Part shown: in pieces, positions 39,328 through 49,198 of the stretch
Layout: each line of letters begins with the position of its first letter
Position numbering within the stretch: the stretch's first letter is position 1
NCBI GenBank assembly: GCA_006503475.1
Contig: RSEH01000002.1
Coordinates: forward strand, 124,001 to 188,000
DNA: 64,000 bases
Direction of reading: 5' to 3'
Source of the DNA: Stentor roeselii
Lineage: Eukaryota > Ciliophora > Heterotrichea > Heterotrichida > Stentoridae
Notes under the pieces: generated by a model
What the model was told of the DNA's origin: nothing
The model's database searches: none
Seen by the model: only the letters and a program-made list of their open reading frames with translations
Made by a program: the position numbers and the translations under genes

Positions 39328-40311
39328 ATGGATGCTTTGAAAGGAGATTTGAACAAACAGCACAATTTAAAACTGATGAAACAACGCACTTTATGGGCAA
39401 TTCTTAGTACTTTAGGTCGAAACTGCACAGCAACAAAATCTGATAACTCAAAGCATTGTGGTTTGATTCACACACTGTGTAAAAAAGGGCTGCTTCTTTA
39501 CCGAAAATCACCTGGAGAGCCAATAAAAGAAGAAATATCATTTGACTGTTTAATCTCAGTGGAAGTGAAAGAAATCCAAGTTGCAAACAAGCACAAGTTC
39601 AAAACAGACAATGAAATATCAAAACAAAATAGAGTACAAAAGAGAGTTCTTCAGCAATGGGAAGGAGAAGACTCAACTCCTCTTAACTTTGACTTGAAAG
39701 ACTATAAATCTTGGGATCAGTTCGAGACGAATAAGCAGAAATTTGGAGTGGTTAGCACTTATGATGAGAACCTTTATACTACTCCTGTACCTAGACTCTC
39801 GGAATTAACTGATGAACAACTGCAAAGGGCGAAAATTGTTGAAAAAGAACTTGGAGTCTGCTCTTTGGAAAAGGAAGAGAATGAAATGGATGAAGAAGCT
39901 CAGTTTGGAGCGGTTTTAGGAAGTGGAAGGTATGAAAATTTGAAGAAAGAGAAGAAAAAAAGGAGGAAAGATGAAACTCGTGATTTTCCTAAGGAAGGTG
40001 TTAAAAGATTCACAAATACTAAAAAAAATTTAACACCTTGTAAAGAGGAAGAGAAGGGTGAAGAAAGGAAAAATACTGAAGAAAGGAAAAATATTGAAGA
40101 AAGGAAAAATACTGAAGAAAGGAAGACTACTGAAGAAAGGAAAACTACTGAAGAAAGGAAAACTACTGAAGAAAGGAAAAATACTGAAGAAAGGACTGAA
40201 AATAACGAAACAGTCGAGAAAGTACATTTAACTACAGAAAAAAATAAAACCTGCACAACAGTTGTCGAGTTCTTCATCAGCTCCTGGGGCAAAATCCAAA
40301 AACCAAAATAA
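39328..40311 (+). CDS. Ataxin-2/Pbp1 orthologue
   Basis: 327 aa. An N-terminal Lsm-like domain (~20-90) is followed by a clear LsmAD at ~130-175: WDQFETNKQKFGVVSTYDEN, then LYTTPVPR, almost the ataxin-2 consensus. Ataxin-2 binds mRNAs and stress-granule components and controls their stability and translation. A run of eight six-residue repeats (EERKNT/EERKTT) at 245-292 makes a long charged helix or disordered spacer. The usual PAM2 motif is not obvious. Start TTCATAAATG, 25 bases after the DENN stop. Confidence 0.85.
   Translation: MDALKGDLNKQHNLKLMKQRTLWAILSTLGRNCTATKSDNSKHCGLIHTLCKKGLLLYRKSPGEPIKEEISFDCLISVEVKEIQVANKHKFKTDNEISKQNRVQKRVLQQWEGEDSTPLNFDLKDYKSWDQFETNKQKFGVVSTYDENLYTTPVPRLSELTDEQLQRAKIVEKELGVCSLEKEENEMDEEAQFGAVLGSGRYENLKKEKKKRRKDETRDFPKEGVKRFTNTKKNLTPCKEEEKGEERKNTEERKNIEERKNTEERKTTEERKTTEERKTTEERKNTEERTENNETVEKVHLTTEKNKTCTTVVEFFISSWGKIQKPK
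40060..40203 (+). repeat. 18-bp in-frame tandem repeat in ataxin-2 gene
   Basis: Eight units of gaagaaaggaaaaatact type, encoding EERK(N/T)(T/I). Units differ by a few bases, mainly AAT/ACT in the fifth codon. Confidence 0.9.
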
Positions 40312-40337
40312 ATTCAAGACATAAATAATTACCCATC

Positions 40338-41510
40338 CTAAACTAACTCAGCAACATTCATAGGCATCTCATCAATCTGAATCGAATAGTAAAGTTCAAT
40401 ATCTCTTAAAATCTTAGTTTCCTCTTTCTTCACAAAGTTAATCGCAACACCTTTCCTTCCAAACCTTCCACTTCTCCCAATCCTATGAATATAAAGTTCT
40501 CGATTAGTAGGCAGGTCATAATTAATCACTAAAGAAACCTGTTGAACATCAAGTCCTCGTCCCCAAATATCAGTCGTGATTAAAACTCTACTAGACCCAC
40601 TTCGAAAGTCTTCCATAATCGCATCTCTTTCCTTCTGAGGCATTTCGCCATGCATGCTTGAAACAGTAAAATTCGCTTCTCTCATTTTTTCAGTAAGCCA
40701 GTCAACTTTAGCCCGCATGTTGCAGAAGATAACAGCCTGGGTCACTACGAGAGTGTCGTAAAGGTCGCATAATGTGTCGAATTTCCATTTTTCTAACTCG
40801 ACTGCGACAAAGAACTGACGGATTCCCTCGAGAGAAAGTTCATCTCGGCGGACTAGGATTTTTATTGGTTTTTTCATGAATTTTTGAGTCATGTCTAAGA
40901 TTTCTTGGGGAATTGTGGCGGATACTACAACGCATTGAGTGTTGAAGGGAAGGTAACGGTATATGTCGTATACTTGGTCTTTGAAACCTTTGTTTAGCAT
41001 CTCGTCGGCTTCGTCGAGAACTAGGGTTTTTATTGAACGTGTTCGTAAGTTTCGACGGCGGATCATGTCGAAGACTCGACCTGGGGTTCCGGATACTATG
41101 TGGACTCCGTGGTCTAGTCTTCTTGTATCTTCCGCAATAGTCTTCCCCCCAATACACGCATGAACTTGAATATTCATGCAATCCCCTAAAGCCATAAGAA
41201 CCTTTTGACTCTGTTCAGCCAGTTCTCTAGTAGGAGATAAAATCAAGCACTGAGGTTCATGAACATTGAGATCAATCAAATTCAAACATCCAACACTAAA
41301 CACACAAGTTTTTCCAGTTCCAGACTGACTCTGAACAATGACATCTCTTCTTGAAATGATAGGAACAATAGCTCTTTGTTGCACAGCAGAAGGTTTTTCA
41401 AATCCATAAGAATAAATACCTTTTATCAGGTCTTCACGTAGACCCATTTCATCGAAGCTTTTGCAGACTTTGACTTCTTCTGAGCTTTCAAAGACAAGGT
41501 TATTATCCAT
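40338..41510 (-). CDS. EIF4A3: DEAD-box RNA helicase eIF4A3 (exon junction complex core)
   Basis: 390 aa. Complete helicase motifs: Q-motif region [22 protein letters not shown] (I), PTRELA (Ia), LDEADEM (II), SATIP (III), [13 protein letters not shown] (VI). The start [19 protein letters not shown] and the end [17 protein letters not shown] are specific to eIF4A3 rather than eIF4A1/2. Length matches the ~410-aa family. eIF4A3 clamps RNA upstream of spliced junctions; its presence fits an organism that splices tiny introns. Start ATTATAATG. Confidence 0.95.
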   Translation of the reverse strand: MDNNLVFESSEEVKVCKSFDEMGLREDLIKGIYSYGFEKPSAVQQRAIVPIISRRDVIVQSQSGTGKTCVFSVGCLNLIDLNVHEPQCLILSPTRELAEQSQKVLMALGDCMNIQVHACIGGKTIAEDTRRLDHGVHIVSGTPGRVFDMIRRRNLRTRSIKTLVLDEADEMLNKGFKDQVYDIYRYLPFNTQCVVVSATIPQEILDMTQKFMKKPIKILVRRDELSLEGIRQFFVAVELEKWKFDTLCDLYDTLVVTQAVIFCNMRAKVDWLTEKMREANFTVSSMHGEMPQKERDAIMEDFRSGSSRVLITTDIWGRGLDVQQVSLVINYDLPTNRELYIHRIGRSGRFGRKGVAINFVKKEETKILRDIELYYSIQIDEMPMNVAELV

Positions 41511-41519
41511 TATAATACA

Positions 41520-43370
41520 TTATTTACGACTTTTCATATACCGCGCGTGTTCAGCCCTTCTTGCTTCAACGAGACTCAGATCACTTAAAATTTTGCTTCC
41601 TGAGTCCTTGGAGCCTTTAGAGCCTTTAGAGCCTTTCGAGCCTTTTGAGCCTTTCGAGCCTTTTGAGCCTTTTGAGCCTTTTGACCCTCTTGAACTATTT
41701 GAACCTGTCCGCTTGTGTCGAATGACTTTATCAGTGATGTCTCTCAATCGCGATAGTGACGATAAAGAACTTTCACGTGCTGGACTCACATGGCGAATAG
41801 GAGAAAGTTGCACTAAAGACTTCATCGACACTGAAATCGCTTTCGTGTCACTTCCTCGAAATGAAGTGACCAGGTCTGCTACTTCAATTGTCAGGTCTTT
41901 TTCTTGGTATTTTGCGGAGTTATCGTGTTTTTCTTTCAGGAAAGCCAGAGTATCTCGGATTTTTTTCAGTTTTTCATCATTTTCAAGAGAATCTTGGGAA
42001 AATTGGGACTCGATGAATGGCTTTAAAGTGTTTTCTGGGTCTTTTTGGAACTGGTTCTCACTTACCATCCTTATTTTCCTGGAATAGTGATTGAGGAGGT
42101 TATCGAAATAAAGAAATAAAGTCCCTGGGTTCCTTTGAGGAGGTTCTGGACGTGCTTTAAGGAATTCAATTCTTTGATTCACAACATTTTCAGTTAATTT
42201 CCTCACATTTTCCCTTTCCTGCATGACGACAGCTCGAGCCAGACTGATTTCTTTAAGTTCTTTTTTAATCAACATATTAGTTTCATCAAACTCTTCCATA
42301 ATTTTCCTAAGATCCGTATTATCCCCTTCCCAAAGTTCTTTAATTTTTTTCAAATCCCCTTCAATATCCTGAATATCTCTATAAAGTTCTTTACATTCAT
42401 ATTCAAGACTCTCAACTTTCTGATTATCAATCATAAGAACCTTTTCTTTAAAGCTCTGTATTTCAGAAGTCAACAAATCCTGCCTTTCCTTGACCTCAAA
42501 ATGAATTTCCGCTAAATCTTTCCTAAGAAGCGAAATCGTTTCTTCCATTAAAAAGTTCTCATGATGAATTTTTTCCCTGACAAGTTCAAGTTCTCGAATC
42601 TGTTCAATTTGCCTTTTAACTTCTTCAAGTTCTTCATTTTCTGAATTCGCCTGAGAAGAGAACTTTCGGATTTTATGTTCGAGTTCTTGGTTCGAGACTG
42701 TTGTTTCTTCTATTTCTTTGCAGAGAGATTCATAGATTTTAATGTGGTCGGATTCCATCAGCTTTACTTGCTTTGTATGCATATCGTCTATTGTTTCACG
42801 AAGAAGAATTTCTGGACTTGGTGGGAACTGGTCAGGTTTCAGCTTTTTACTTAAAGCGACTTCTGCTTCTTCTAAAAGCGACTCACCTTTAGGAAGTTGT
42901 CGAAGCATCTCTTGAGTACTTTCAATGAGAAGTGCTGGTCTTTTTACACGATCTTCAGGTTTAGAGAAGTTTTCTAGCTTTTTGTTCAGGTAAGATGAAA
43001 AAAGTTGACTGTCTGGACCACGTTCTGGTTTTTTTGGTTTTAATTTTGATAGATTTTCAGGCTTTGGAGGGACTTTTGTTGATTTTTTCTTGGTTGGAGA
43101 TTCTTGACGAATTGGAATTTGCTTTTTTGGGTCGAAGACTTGTTGGGGGAAATGATTTTTTGAGGAATTTTGGTTTTCTGGTCTTGGGTCTAGTTTTGAA
43201 TCGGATTTCTTTTTGAATAGAGCTCGGTACTGCATGTTCACAACTCGCCATTGTTCGAAGGTTTCTTCTTCGTCTACTCGTTTTTCTTCGAGTGGAGGTG
43301 GATTTATCATGTTGAGTTGTTGGGGCTGTTCTCGGTGATTTCTTTGGAAAATTTTACCTTTTTTGTCCAT
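41520..43370 (-). CDS. Coiled-coil protein with GSK tandem repeats
   Basis: 616 aa. The N-terminal ~180 residues are Lys/Pro/Ser-rich. A long heptad-like coiled coil spans ~210-390 (EETISLLRKDLAEIHFEVKE). Near the C-terminus (about 560-595) a GSK tripeptide is repeated about nine times, then SLVEARRAEHARYMKSRK. No enzymatic domain. Such proteins in ciliates are often basal-body or cortical cytoskeleton components, which is only a guess. Start AGGATAAATG. The stop lies 9 bases upstream of the eIF4A3 start on the same strand. Confidence 0.7.
   Translation of the reverse strand: MDKKGKIFQRNHREQPQQLNMINPPPLEEKRVDEEETFEQWRVVNMQYRALFKKKSDSKLDPRPENQNSSKNHFPQQVFDPKKQIPIRQESPTKKKSTKVPPKPENLSKLKPKKPERGPDSQLFSSYLNKKLENFSKPEDRVKRPALLIESTQEMLRQLPKGESLLEEAEVALSKKLKPDQFPPSPEILLRETIDDMHTKQVKLMESDHIKIYESLCKEIEETTVSNQELEHKIRKFSSQANSENEELEEVKRQIEQIRELELVREKIHHENFLMEETISLLRKDLAEIHFEVKERQDLLTSEIQSFKEKVLMIDNQKVESLEYECKELYRDIQDIEGDLKKIKELWEGDNTDLRKIMEEFDETNMLIKKELKEISLARAVVMQERENVRKLTENVVNQRIEFLKARPEPPQRNPGTLFLYFDNLLNHYSRKIRMVSENQFQKDPENTLKPFIESQFSQDSLENDEKLKKIRDTLAFLKEKHDNSAKYQEKDLTIEVADLVTSFRGSDTKAISVSMKSLVQLSPIRHVSPARESSLSSLSRLRDITDKVIRHKRTGSNSSRGSKGSKGSKGSKGSKGSKGSKGSKGSKDSGSKILSDLSLVEARRAEHARYMKSRK
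41605..41690 (-). repeat. 9-bp in-frame repeat (GSK codons)
   Basis: About nine copies of gagccttt(t/a/c) on the + strand, coding for GSK on the minus strand. Part of the coiled-coil gene at 41520-43370. Confidence 0.85.
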
Positions 43371-43661
43371 TTATCCTGAAGGAGAAATGAGGAGTAAGGG
43401 GAAAGGATTTTTAGTTAAGGGATTAATGATGGAGATTTGAGAAATTTGGATTTTCGATCAACTTGGTGAAATCTGGAGTAAATTTAGAGATGATTTGATA
43501 GATGATACTCTTTAAATACAATAAACTTTCAGTAAATCTAAAGTTTTTAGATCTAGAAATTTTCAAATATCAATTTCCTCATATACTTGATTTTAATGAA
43601 TTTTATACAATTTGAGATTTGTAGTATTTTCTATTCTTCAAGTATTTATTTATAGAGTTAA

Positions 43662-44102
43662 CTAGTTTTTCCTTGCTAATGAACAAACTTTGCATCTAAG
43701 ATTCTCCGGACCATTCCTAGCCTGGCATCGAGTGCAAGCCCAATTAGTTGTTCTTATTGGCGCGTTTAAGTCTACCACTGGAGCTGGTTCTTTTTTGACT
43801 TTACTGTCATCGAACTCGACCATTAAGTAAAACCTGATACCGTCTATGCATTTCACAGCTTCAAAGTAGTCTTTTTCATTGCTGATCTTTTTTTTTAGTC
43901 CATCATCGTCTTCATAAAAGACTGATGTTAGATGGTAGTCAATATTGTAAGCTTCTTCAATACCTTGCTTCATCTCGTTTAAGGACTTCCAAACTCCAGT
44001 TTTTTTAGTGATTTTGTTGTTGTGGTCTAACTCTATCGGGTGATCTGTTAGATCTTCGAGGAAAGCTTGAACTGTTGCGTAGAAAGGCACATTTTCGACC
44101 AT
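43662..44102 (-). CDS. RanBP2-type zinc finger protein with PB1-like N-terminus
   Basis: 146 aa. The C-terminal finger reads WACTRCQARNGPENLRCKVC, the W-x-C-x2-C-x3-N-x6-C-x2-C pattern of RanBP2 fingers, which bind ubiquitin or single-stranded RNA. The first ~100 residues (TKKTGVWKSLNEMKQGIEEA ... KCIDGIRFYLMVEF) look like a PB1/beta-grasp fold. Start AGACAATAAAATG. Function not assigned. Confidence 0.75.
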   Translation of the reverse strand: MVENVPFYATVQAFLEDLTDHPIELDHNNKITKKTGVWKSLNEMKQGIEEAYNIDYHLTSVFYEDDDGLKKKISNEKDYFEAVKCIDGIRFYLMVEFDDSKVKKEPAPVVDLNAPIRTTNWACTRCQARNGPENLRCKVCSLARKN

Positions 44103-44965
44103 TTTATTGTCTTTAATCTTGAAGAAGGAAATTATTGTTTACAATAGATCTTTGTGGGAGATTATTGATAAGCATTATGTTTATGTTTATTTTTTTATGA
44201 TTAACTTAAAGGTTGTCTTTTTATTTATAAGAAAATGAATTAGATGATTGATAGGATGATAATCATTTTTGATCTTTAATATTTATTTGATATATTCTGG
44301 ATTAGATTAAAGTGATTGGGACTATTTCTTGTAATTTATAGATGGCGGTTCAATTTCTTGAATGATAAATTATTTTATTCCTTTTGTATTACCACTTCAT
44401 TTAATATTTATGAAAAATATTTCAATGAATAAACTGTTTACAAAGTTTCCTGAGAGTTTCTATAGAAATAGTTGTTATTCTAAACTAATTTACTCTTTAA
44501 TCAAAAAAAATCTCACAAACTCTCACAAATGATACTTATTTACTCGATCATATTATAATTTTGGTAAGTTTTCATAATGAATATTAAATTAACTATTAAG
44601 TTTCATCTGCTACTTAATATTAGTTACCATAATTAACATAAATCCTCTTTTTTGCATCAAATAGTAAAAATTCTAACAAATAGAAAACATTTTCATATCC
44701 AGTTAAATTATTCATAGAAAAATAAGTCTTATATCATATTCTAAAATCACTCAAAACATTCATTTATTAATAATTTTCCAAAATCATTAATAAATCTCGA
44801 AACCTTTTAAATTATCCAAACCTCCAACAAATTCATAAAATCTAAAAATATCACAATCAAAACTTACCAAATCCCTAAAAATTCACCAAACCCAATTTTC
44901 AAATTCTCTAAAAACATCAAAACTATCATCGAAATGATTCCAATTTAAATTACTTCTTCCAATAA
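44103..44965. other. Long A/T-rich divergent intergenic region
   Basis: 860 bases between two divergent genes, the longest gap before 57828. Very A/T-rich; short T-runs and A-runs but no gene, tRNA or clear repeat. Confidence 0.55.
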
Positions 44966-47452
44966 ATGGGTAAGTGTTTAACGAAAGCAGATCGCCCCGA
45001 AACCAAAGAATTATCAACAATAGATTCAAAAACCCTATCTTCCGACCATTTCAAGCCTCTAAAGTTGATCCAAAATTTCCCAAAGTCAGAAATAGCCCGA
45101 AGGTCAATAATGAGTTCATTGTTAAAATCCCCTTTATTCCGAAACCTCTCATCAGAAGACTTAGAAAACATTTTAAAAAAAGTAAACTACTGTGTTGCCG
45201 AGGCAGACCAGATGATATTCACTCAAGGCGACACCGGAAACTTATACTTTATAATCAACTCCGGCCGAGTGCAGGTCATAGTCGATGGAAAGCCAAAAGG
45301 AATTCTAGAGGCCGAAAGTTCTTTTGGCGAAATGGCTTTATTATCAGATTCAATACGAAAAGCAAGCATTTTAACTTTGTGCAAAAGTTCATTTTGGGTC
45401 TTGACTGGCGAGGACTTTTGCAAGTCTCTTAAAAGTCTTTACAGGGTGAACTTCGACCACATCCGACAACTGGTGTCGAACTCGATTGTCTTCAAGAACT
45501 TGAATGATGCCCAGATTGACTTGATATCAAAAATCGCCATTAAAGTCACTTTTCAAGATCAAGAAAAAATCATCAGAGAAGGTGATAAAGGCGACTTGAT
45601 TTATATTTTAAATAAAGGCTGCGTGTCTTTTAAAAAAGAAACTGAGGAATATATGAGGATCTCTAAATCTGGAGATATCTTTGGTGAAGGTTCTTTGTTA
45701 ACTGGAGACACTCGAAAAGCGACTTGTGTTTCAATTGGACCAAGTGAGTTGATTTCAATAAATTTCATGAATATAAAAAGCATTTTAGGGCCGAATTTAG
45801 AGACTTTGTTACTTCAAAACTTATCAAAGAACTCTTTGACAAGTGACAGTTATTTAAACTTCCTGAGCAAAGACTTCATCTTAAAAATCTGTGAGAACCT
45901 TGAATGGAAAAAATACAAAGACTCTGAAATCGTCCTAACAAAGACATCAGAGCATTTTTCCACTCTTTTCATTATTTGCACAGGCTGCATCCGTCACGTG
46001 ACTAATCCCAACTCCCAGATCACTTCTTACCAGGTAATCGGACTCAACAATGAAAACGAGCAGATCATGAAAGAAGGAGACTACATCGCCTTAAGTGAAA
46101 CAATTGTAAGTCGAATTGATTTAGAAATGATTAACCAACTCTTGAAAATCGACTGTTTTGAACTTATAGGAAAACTTGATAAACTGCGTTTATTAAGAAG
46201 TATTTCTTTTTTCAATTGTTTAAGTGAAGAAAGTGCGAATTTTCTTGCTGAGAGAATGAAAGAATATGTCGTTATTCCTGGAACGAAGATATTTAATTGT
46301 GAAGACCGGGGTGGAAAAGTTTATATCGTGAAATCTGGAGTTTTTGAAGTTTATAATTCAGAGAAAAAACTTGTGAGGATTGTTAAAGGTTTTGAAGTAT
46401 TCGGTGAAAGATGTCTTTATGAAGAAAAACGCTCTGCTAGTGTGATTTGCATTGAAAAGGCTGAGATGTACAACGTGGCTCGCAGTGATATTCGAGGACT
46501 AAAAGAACTACCTGAACTTATCCAGATCGCTAAAAGAAAAGAGTACTACCAACGAAAAGTCAGTCTTGATTTCATGAAAGTCGTTCGTGAGTATGTCTCA
46601 AGTCAAGGAAGAAGAAGGTATTGCATTAAAGACCCTTTTGATAAACTTAGATATGAACTCATCGTCATTCCTATGGCTTCTCTTGATTCGAAGAGGGAAT
46701 GCTTTAAACTTATTCAAGAAAGAGATATCATGATTCAAATTGAGCATCGACAACTGGTGAAACTAGTTTGTTCTTCTTATAATCATGATAGTGTCTTTTT
46801 TATCACTGAACATATCAAAGGCAACTCTTTGATTTCACTTCTTCCTGTTAATCTAAAGATCACGAAGCATCTCGCCCTGTACTTCGCTAAGATGATTGAA
46901 TATCTTCATGAAAAAAACATCGCCTATCGTGACTTCTGCACTGAAAATATCATCATCAGTTCAAACGGGATTCCTTATCTTTACAACTTCAGATCAGCGA
47001 AAGTAGTTGAAAACAGGACTTACACCCGGGTAGGCAATCCTTTTATCAGGTCTCCTGAAATGATTCTAGGAAGAGGTTATACTAAATCAACTGACATCTG
47101 GTCTTTAGGAGTGGTTTTATTTGAACTCGTTAACAATAAACTACCTTTTAAGATTCAAAATAATGACTCGCCAGTTGAAGCTTATGAAAAAATTTTAAAT
47201 CTTTCTCATGGATTTAGTGATTTTATTCATTTGGATTTGAATAAATTGCTGGAATCGATGCTTTCGACTAGTGATTTGAGAATTGATGTTAGTGGGATTT
47301 TGAGGAATCATTGGTTTTCTGATGTTGAGAAGGATTTCTTGAAAAAAAGACCTACCTTGTGTGATAATGTTTTTGGAATTAAGGTGAAAGAGGAAAAAAG
47401 GAATAAGAAAGTTTTCAAGGCTAATAAATTACTGCAGGTATTTGGTATTTAG
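44966..47452 (+). CDS. PKG-like protein: four cyclic-nucleotide-binding domains and a degenerate kinase domain
   Basis: 828 aa, start CCAATAAATG. The N-terminus MGKCLTK fits N-myristoylation (Gly2) and palmitoylation (Cys4). CNB-A (FGEMALLSDSIRKAS) and CNB-B (FGEGSLLTGDTRKAT) have intact phosphate-cassette Glu and Arg and a Ser/Thr after Ala, the residue that favours cGMP. CNB-C is degenerate; CNB-D (FGERCLYEEKRSAS) is partly kept. This order resembles apicomplexan PKG. The kinase-like domain (~545-800) lacks the ATP lysine (ELIVIPMA), has YRDFCTEN with Asp656 but no catalytic Lys, and has YNF with Asn674 for DFG, so it is predicted inactive. Confidence 0.85.
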   Translation: MGKCLTKADRPETKELSTIDSKTLSSDHFKPLKLIQNFPKSEIARRSIMSSLLKSPLFRNLSSEDLENILKKVNYCVAEADQMIFTQGDTGNLYFIINSGRVQVIVDGKPKGILEAESSFGEMALLSDSIRKASILTLCKSSFWVLTGEDFCKSLKSLYRVNFDHIRQLVSNSIVFKNLNDAQIDLISKIAIKVTFQDQEKIIREGDKGDLIYILNKGCVSFKKETEEYMRISKSGDIFGEGSLLTGDTRKATCVSIGPSELISINFMNIKSILGPNLETLLLQNLSKNSLTSDSYLNFLSKDFILKICENLEWKKYKDSEIVLTKTSEHFSTLFIICTGCIRHVTNPNSQITSYQVIGLNNENEQIMKEGDYIALSETIVSRIDLEMINQLLKIDCFELIGKLDKLRLLRSISFFNCLSEESANFLAERMKEYVVIPGTKIFNCEDRGGKVYIVKSGVFEVYNSEKKLVRIVKGFEVFGERCLYEEKRSASVICIEKAEMYNVARSDIRGLKELPELIQIAKRKEYYQRKVSLDFMKVVREYVSSQGRRRYCIKDPFDKLRYELIVIPMASLDSKRECFKLIQERDIMIQIEHRQLVKLVCSSYNHDSVFFITEHIKGNSLISLLPVNLKITKHLALYFAKMIEYLHEKNIAYRDFCTENIIISSNGIPYLYNFRSAKVVENRTYTRVGNPFIRSPEMILGRGYTKSTDIWSLGVVLFELVNNKLPFKIQNNDSPVEAYEKILNLSHGFSDFIHLDLNKLLESMLSTSDLRIDVSGILRNHWFSDVEKDFLKKRPTLCDNVFGIKVKEEKRNKKVFKANKLLQVFGI

Positions 47453-47830
47453 ACTGTTTCTCAACTAATTATTGCTGAAGATGTTACGAAGTTTAATTGG
47501 GAAAAATACTTTTAGGTAGAATAAGATTATTATGTTGAGTGGAAAGAGAGTAAAGGGTGTATGAACAGTTTGTAGGTTTTATATAAAGTTTAGGGTTTTA
47601 GATGGTTTTCTATTTATAACTTAAATATTTTCATTTACTAGGTTAGATTGTCTATTCAAAGTGTTTTTCTAATTATTATGATTTAGGCATGTATGATTCA
47701 CAAATACTTTTGTTAATACGATTAGATTGAAGAACTTCAAGCTGCCCTAATTTTTGAAGAAAAATCAAATTTTTTATTACCGGCTATTTGGTTTTTTAGG
47801 ATTTTCTTATTAAACTCATCCTCATATAAT
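47453..47830. other. Intergenic, no gene seen
   Basis: 378 bases between two same-strand genes; A/T-rich, nothing recognised. Confidence 0.5.
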
Positions 47831-48715
47831 ATGAAAGTGATAGAAAATATAAGCTTAGCTTTTAGTATTCTATCTTTCATTTCCTGCATCATTTTCATAA
47901 CTTTGTATCTAGGTTCCAAATCAATCAGATCAGCTATTGGTATAAAATTTATTCTATTCGTGCAATCTCTGAATATAATCCAAACTCTAGATTATTTTTG
48001 GTACTATTCCATCAGTAAAAAAAGTGACTCAATCTGCAATTTTTTTATTTTCTTCCTGCGATGTCCAATGCTGCTCGAAAGTATCATGGTAAGTATTTAT
48101 TTCTACTTCCTTTATGAACTAGCATACTTTAATTCCACTCAGAGTTCACTGAAATTATTTAAAATTTGCCTGATTTCCTTATCCTTCAGCATTCTTGAAC
48201 CTTTCTTATGGATTTTTCTTGTCGAATATGTTCCTCCAGACTGTTCCCCTCATTTGATAAACCCGTGGTACTTTGTTTTGATGATTTTTGACATTCTTTT
48301 CGTCATTTTTAATTTGACTTGGTGTTTTTATTCTGCATTTAAAGTTTTGCAGAAGCAAAAGGAAAACTTTCGAGATTCGATGAATAAAGAACTGGGGAAA
48401 AAAATTTATAAAATTCTTTGTTTTCCTGTTATTATCTTGGCTTGTGTCATGACTGACTGCTTTCCGCTTAGAGTGATCTTGAAGGAGGAACAATGGGTTT
48501 ACTATTTTATTAGAGGAGTATTTGGAATTAATTATCAAGCTCTAGGGTTTTATAACTTTGTTGCTTTGATGTTCACAGAGGAGTTCAAAGAAGGGGTAAA
48601 AAAACATATGAAGATAAAAAGTGTTCGTGATGAAAATTCTATGATAATAGGGATTGATAGTAGGTACTTAACAACAGGGATGAATTTAAATGTTTCACCA
48701 TATCAAACATCTTAA
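47831..48715 (+). CDS. Seven-transmembrane receptor-like protein A
   Basis: 294 aa with seven hydrophobic segments, short loops and a polar C-terminal tail of ~40 residues. Conserved with the second copy at 57030: SIR-type motif after TM1, DCSP in an extracellular loop, LTWCFYSAFK/LIWCLYAGFK after TM5, and FQALGF/YQALGF-FNF in TM7 followed by LMFTEE. The layout recalls cAMP-receptor-like (class E) GPCRs of protists, but no ligand or G-protein motif is certain. Start ATATAATATG. Confidence 0.75.
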   Translation: MKVIENISLAFSILSFISCIIFITLYLGSKSIRSAIGIKFILFVQSLNIIQTLDYFWYYSISKKSDSICNFFIFFLRCPMLLESIMVSIYFYFLYELAYFNSTQSSLKLFKICLISLSFSILEPFLWIFLVEYVPPDCSPHLINPWYFVLMIFDILFVIFNLTWCFYSAFKVLQKQKENFRDSMNKELGKKIYKILCFPVIILACVMTDCFPLRVILKEEQWVYYFIRGVFGINYQALGFYNFVALMFTEEFKEGVKKHMKIKSVRDENSMIIGIDSRYLTTGMNLNVSPYQTS

Positions 48716-49198
48716 ATTTTATTTACAAATTATCCTTTAACACTTACTAAAAGTCTTGATAAAGCATTAAAAAAAGTAGTCTAATTTCAAGTAAAATTAT
48801 TCTTTGAAATTTCACTGTGATATATAAATTAAAAATAAGCAAAGTATTTTGCAGCAATCAACTAAAAACTTTCGTAAAGATAGCAACAATCTATCCTTTT
48901 CTATTTAAATATTACAATCCCTTACCTGATAAACCCAATCCATTTCTATCGAATCCTTTCCAAACCTATCCAAAATATCAAGAAGAATCGCTTTAATAAT
49001 TAAAACAAACTGATCTCTCATTAAATATCATTGATAAGTTATCCTAAAATCGAAAAAGTCCTAAAGCTAAACCATTCAATCCTTCCAACAGCTCTCTCAA
49101 TCTCACTTCCCCATAAAACCCAACTAATCCCTAATCCCATCATTTCAAAGTCTCGAAAGAACAAAAGAAGCCATGAGTATCTCCCCTCCAATAAATCA
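48716..49198. other. Intergenic, no gene seen
   Basis: About 480 bases. The frame of the next gene is open upstream of 49199 only from a TTG and is not treated as coding. No RNA gene recognised. Confidence 0.5.

Noticed and set aside
39900-40292. Minus-strand hydrophobic frame (FFLSSVVFLSS repeats)
   Set aside because: Antisense of the 18-bp ataxin-2 repeat, not a membrane protein gene.
49031-49198. N-terminal extension of the Pumilio frame
   Set aside because: It begins at TTG, not ATG; the first ATG is at 49199.
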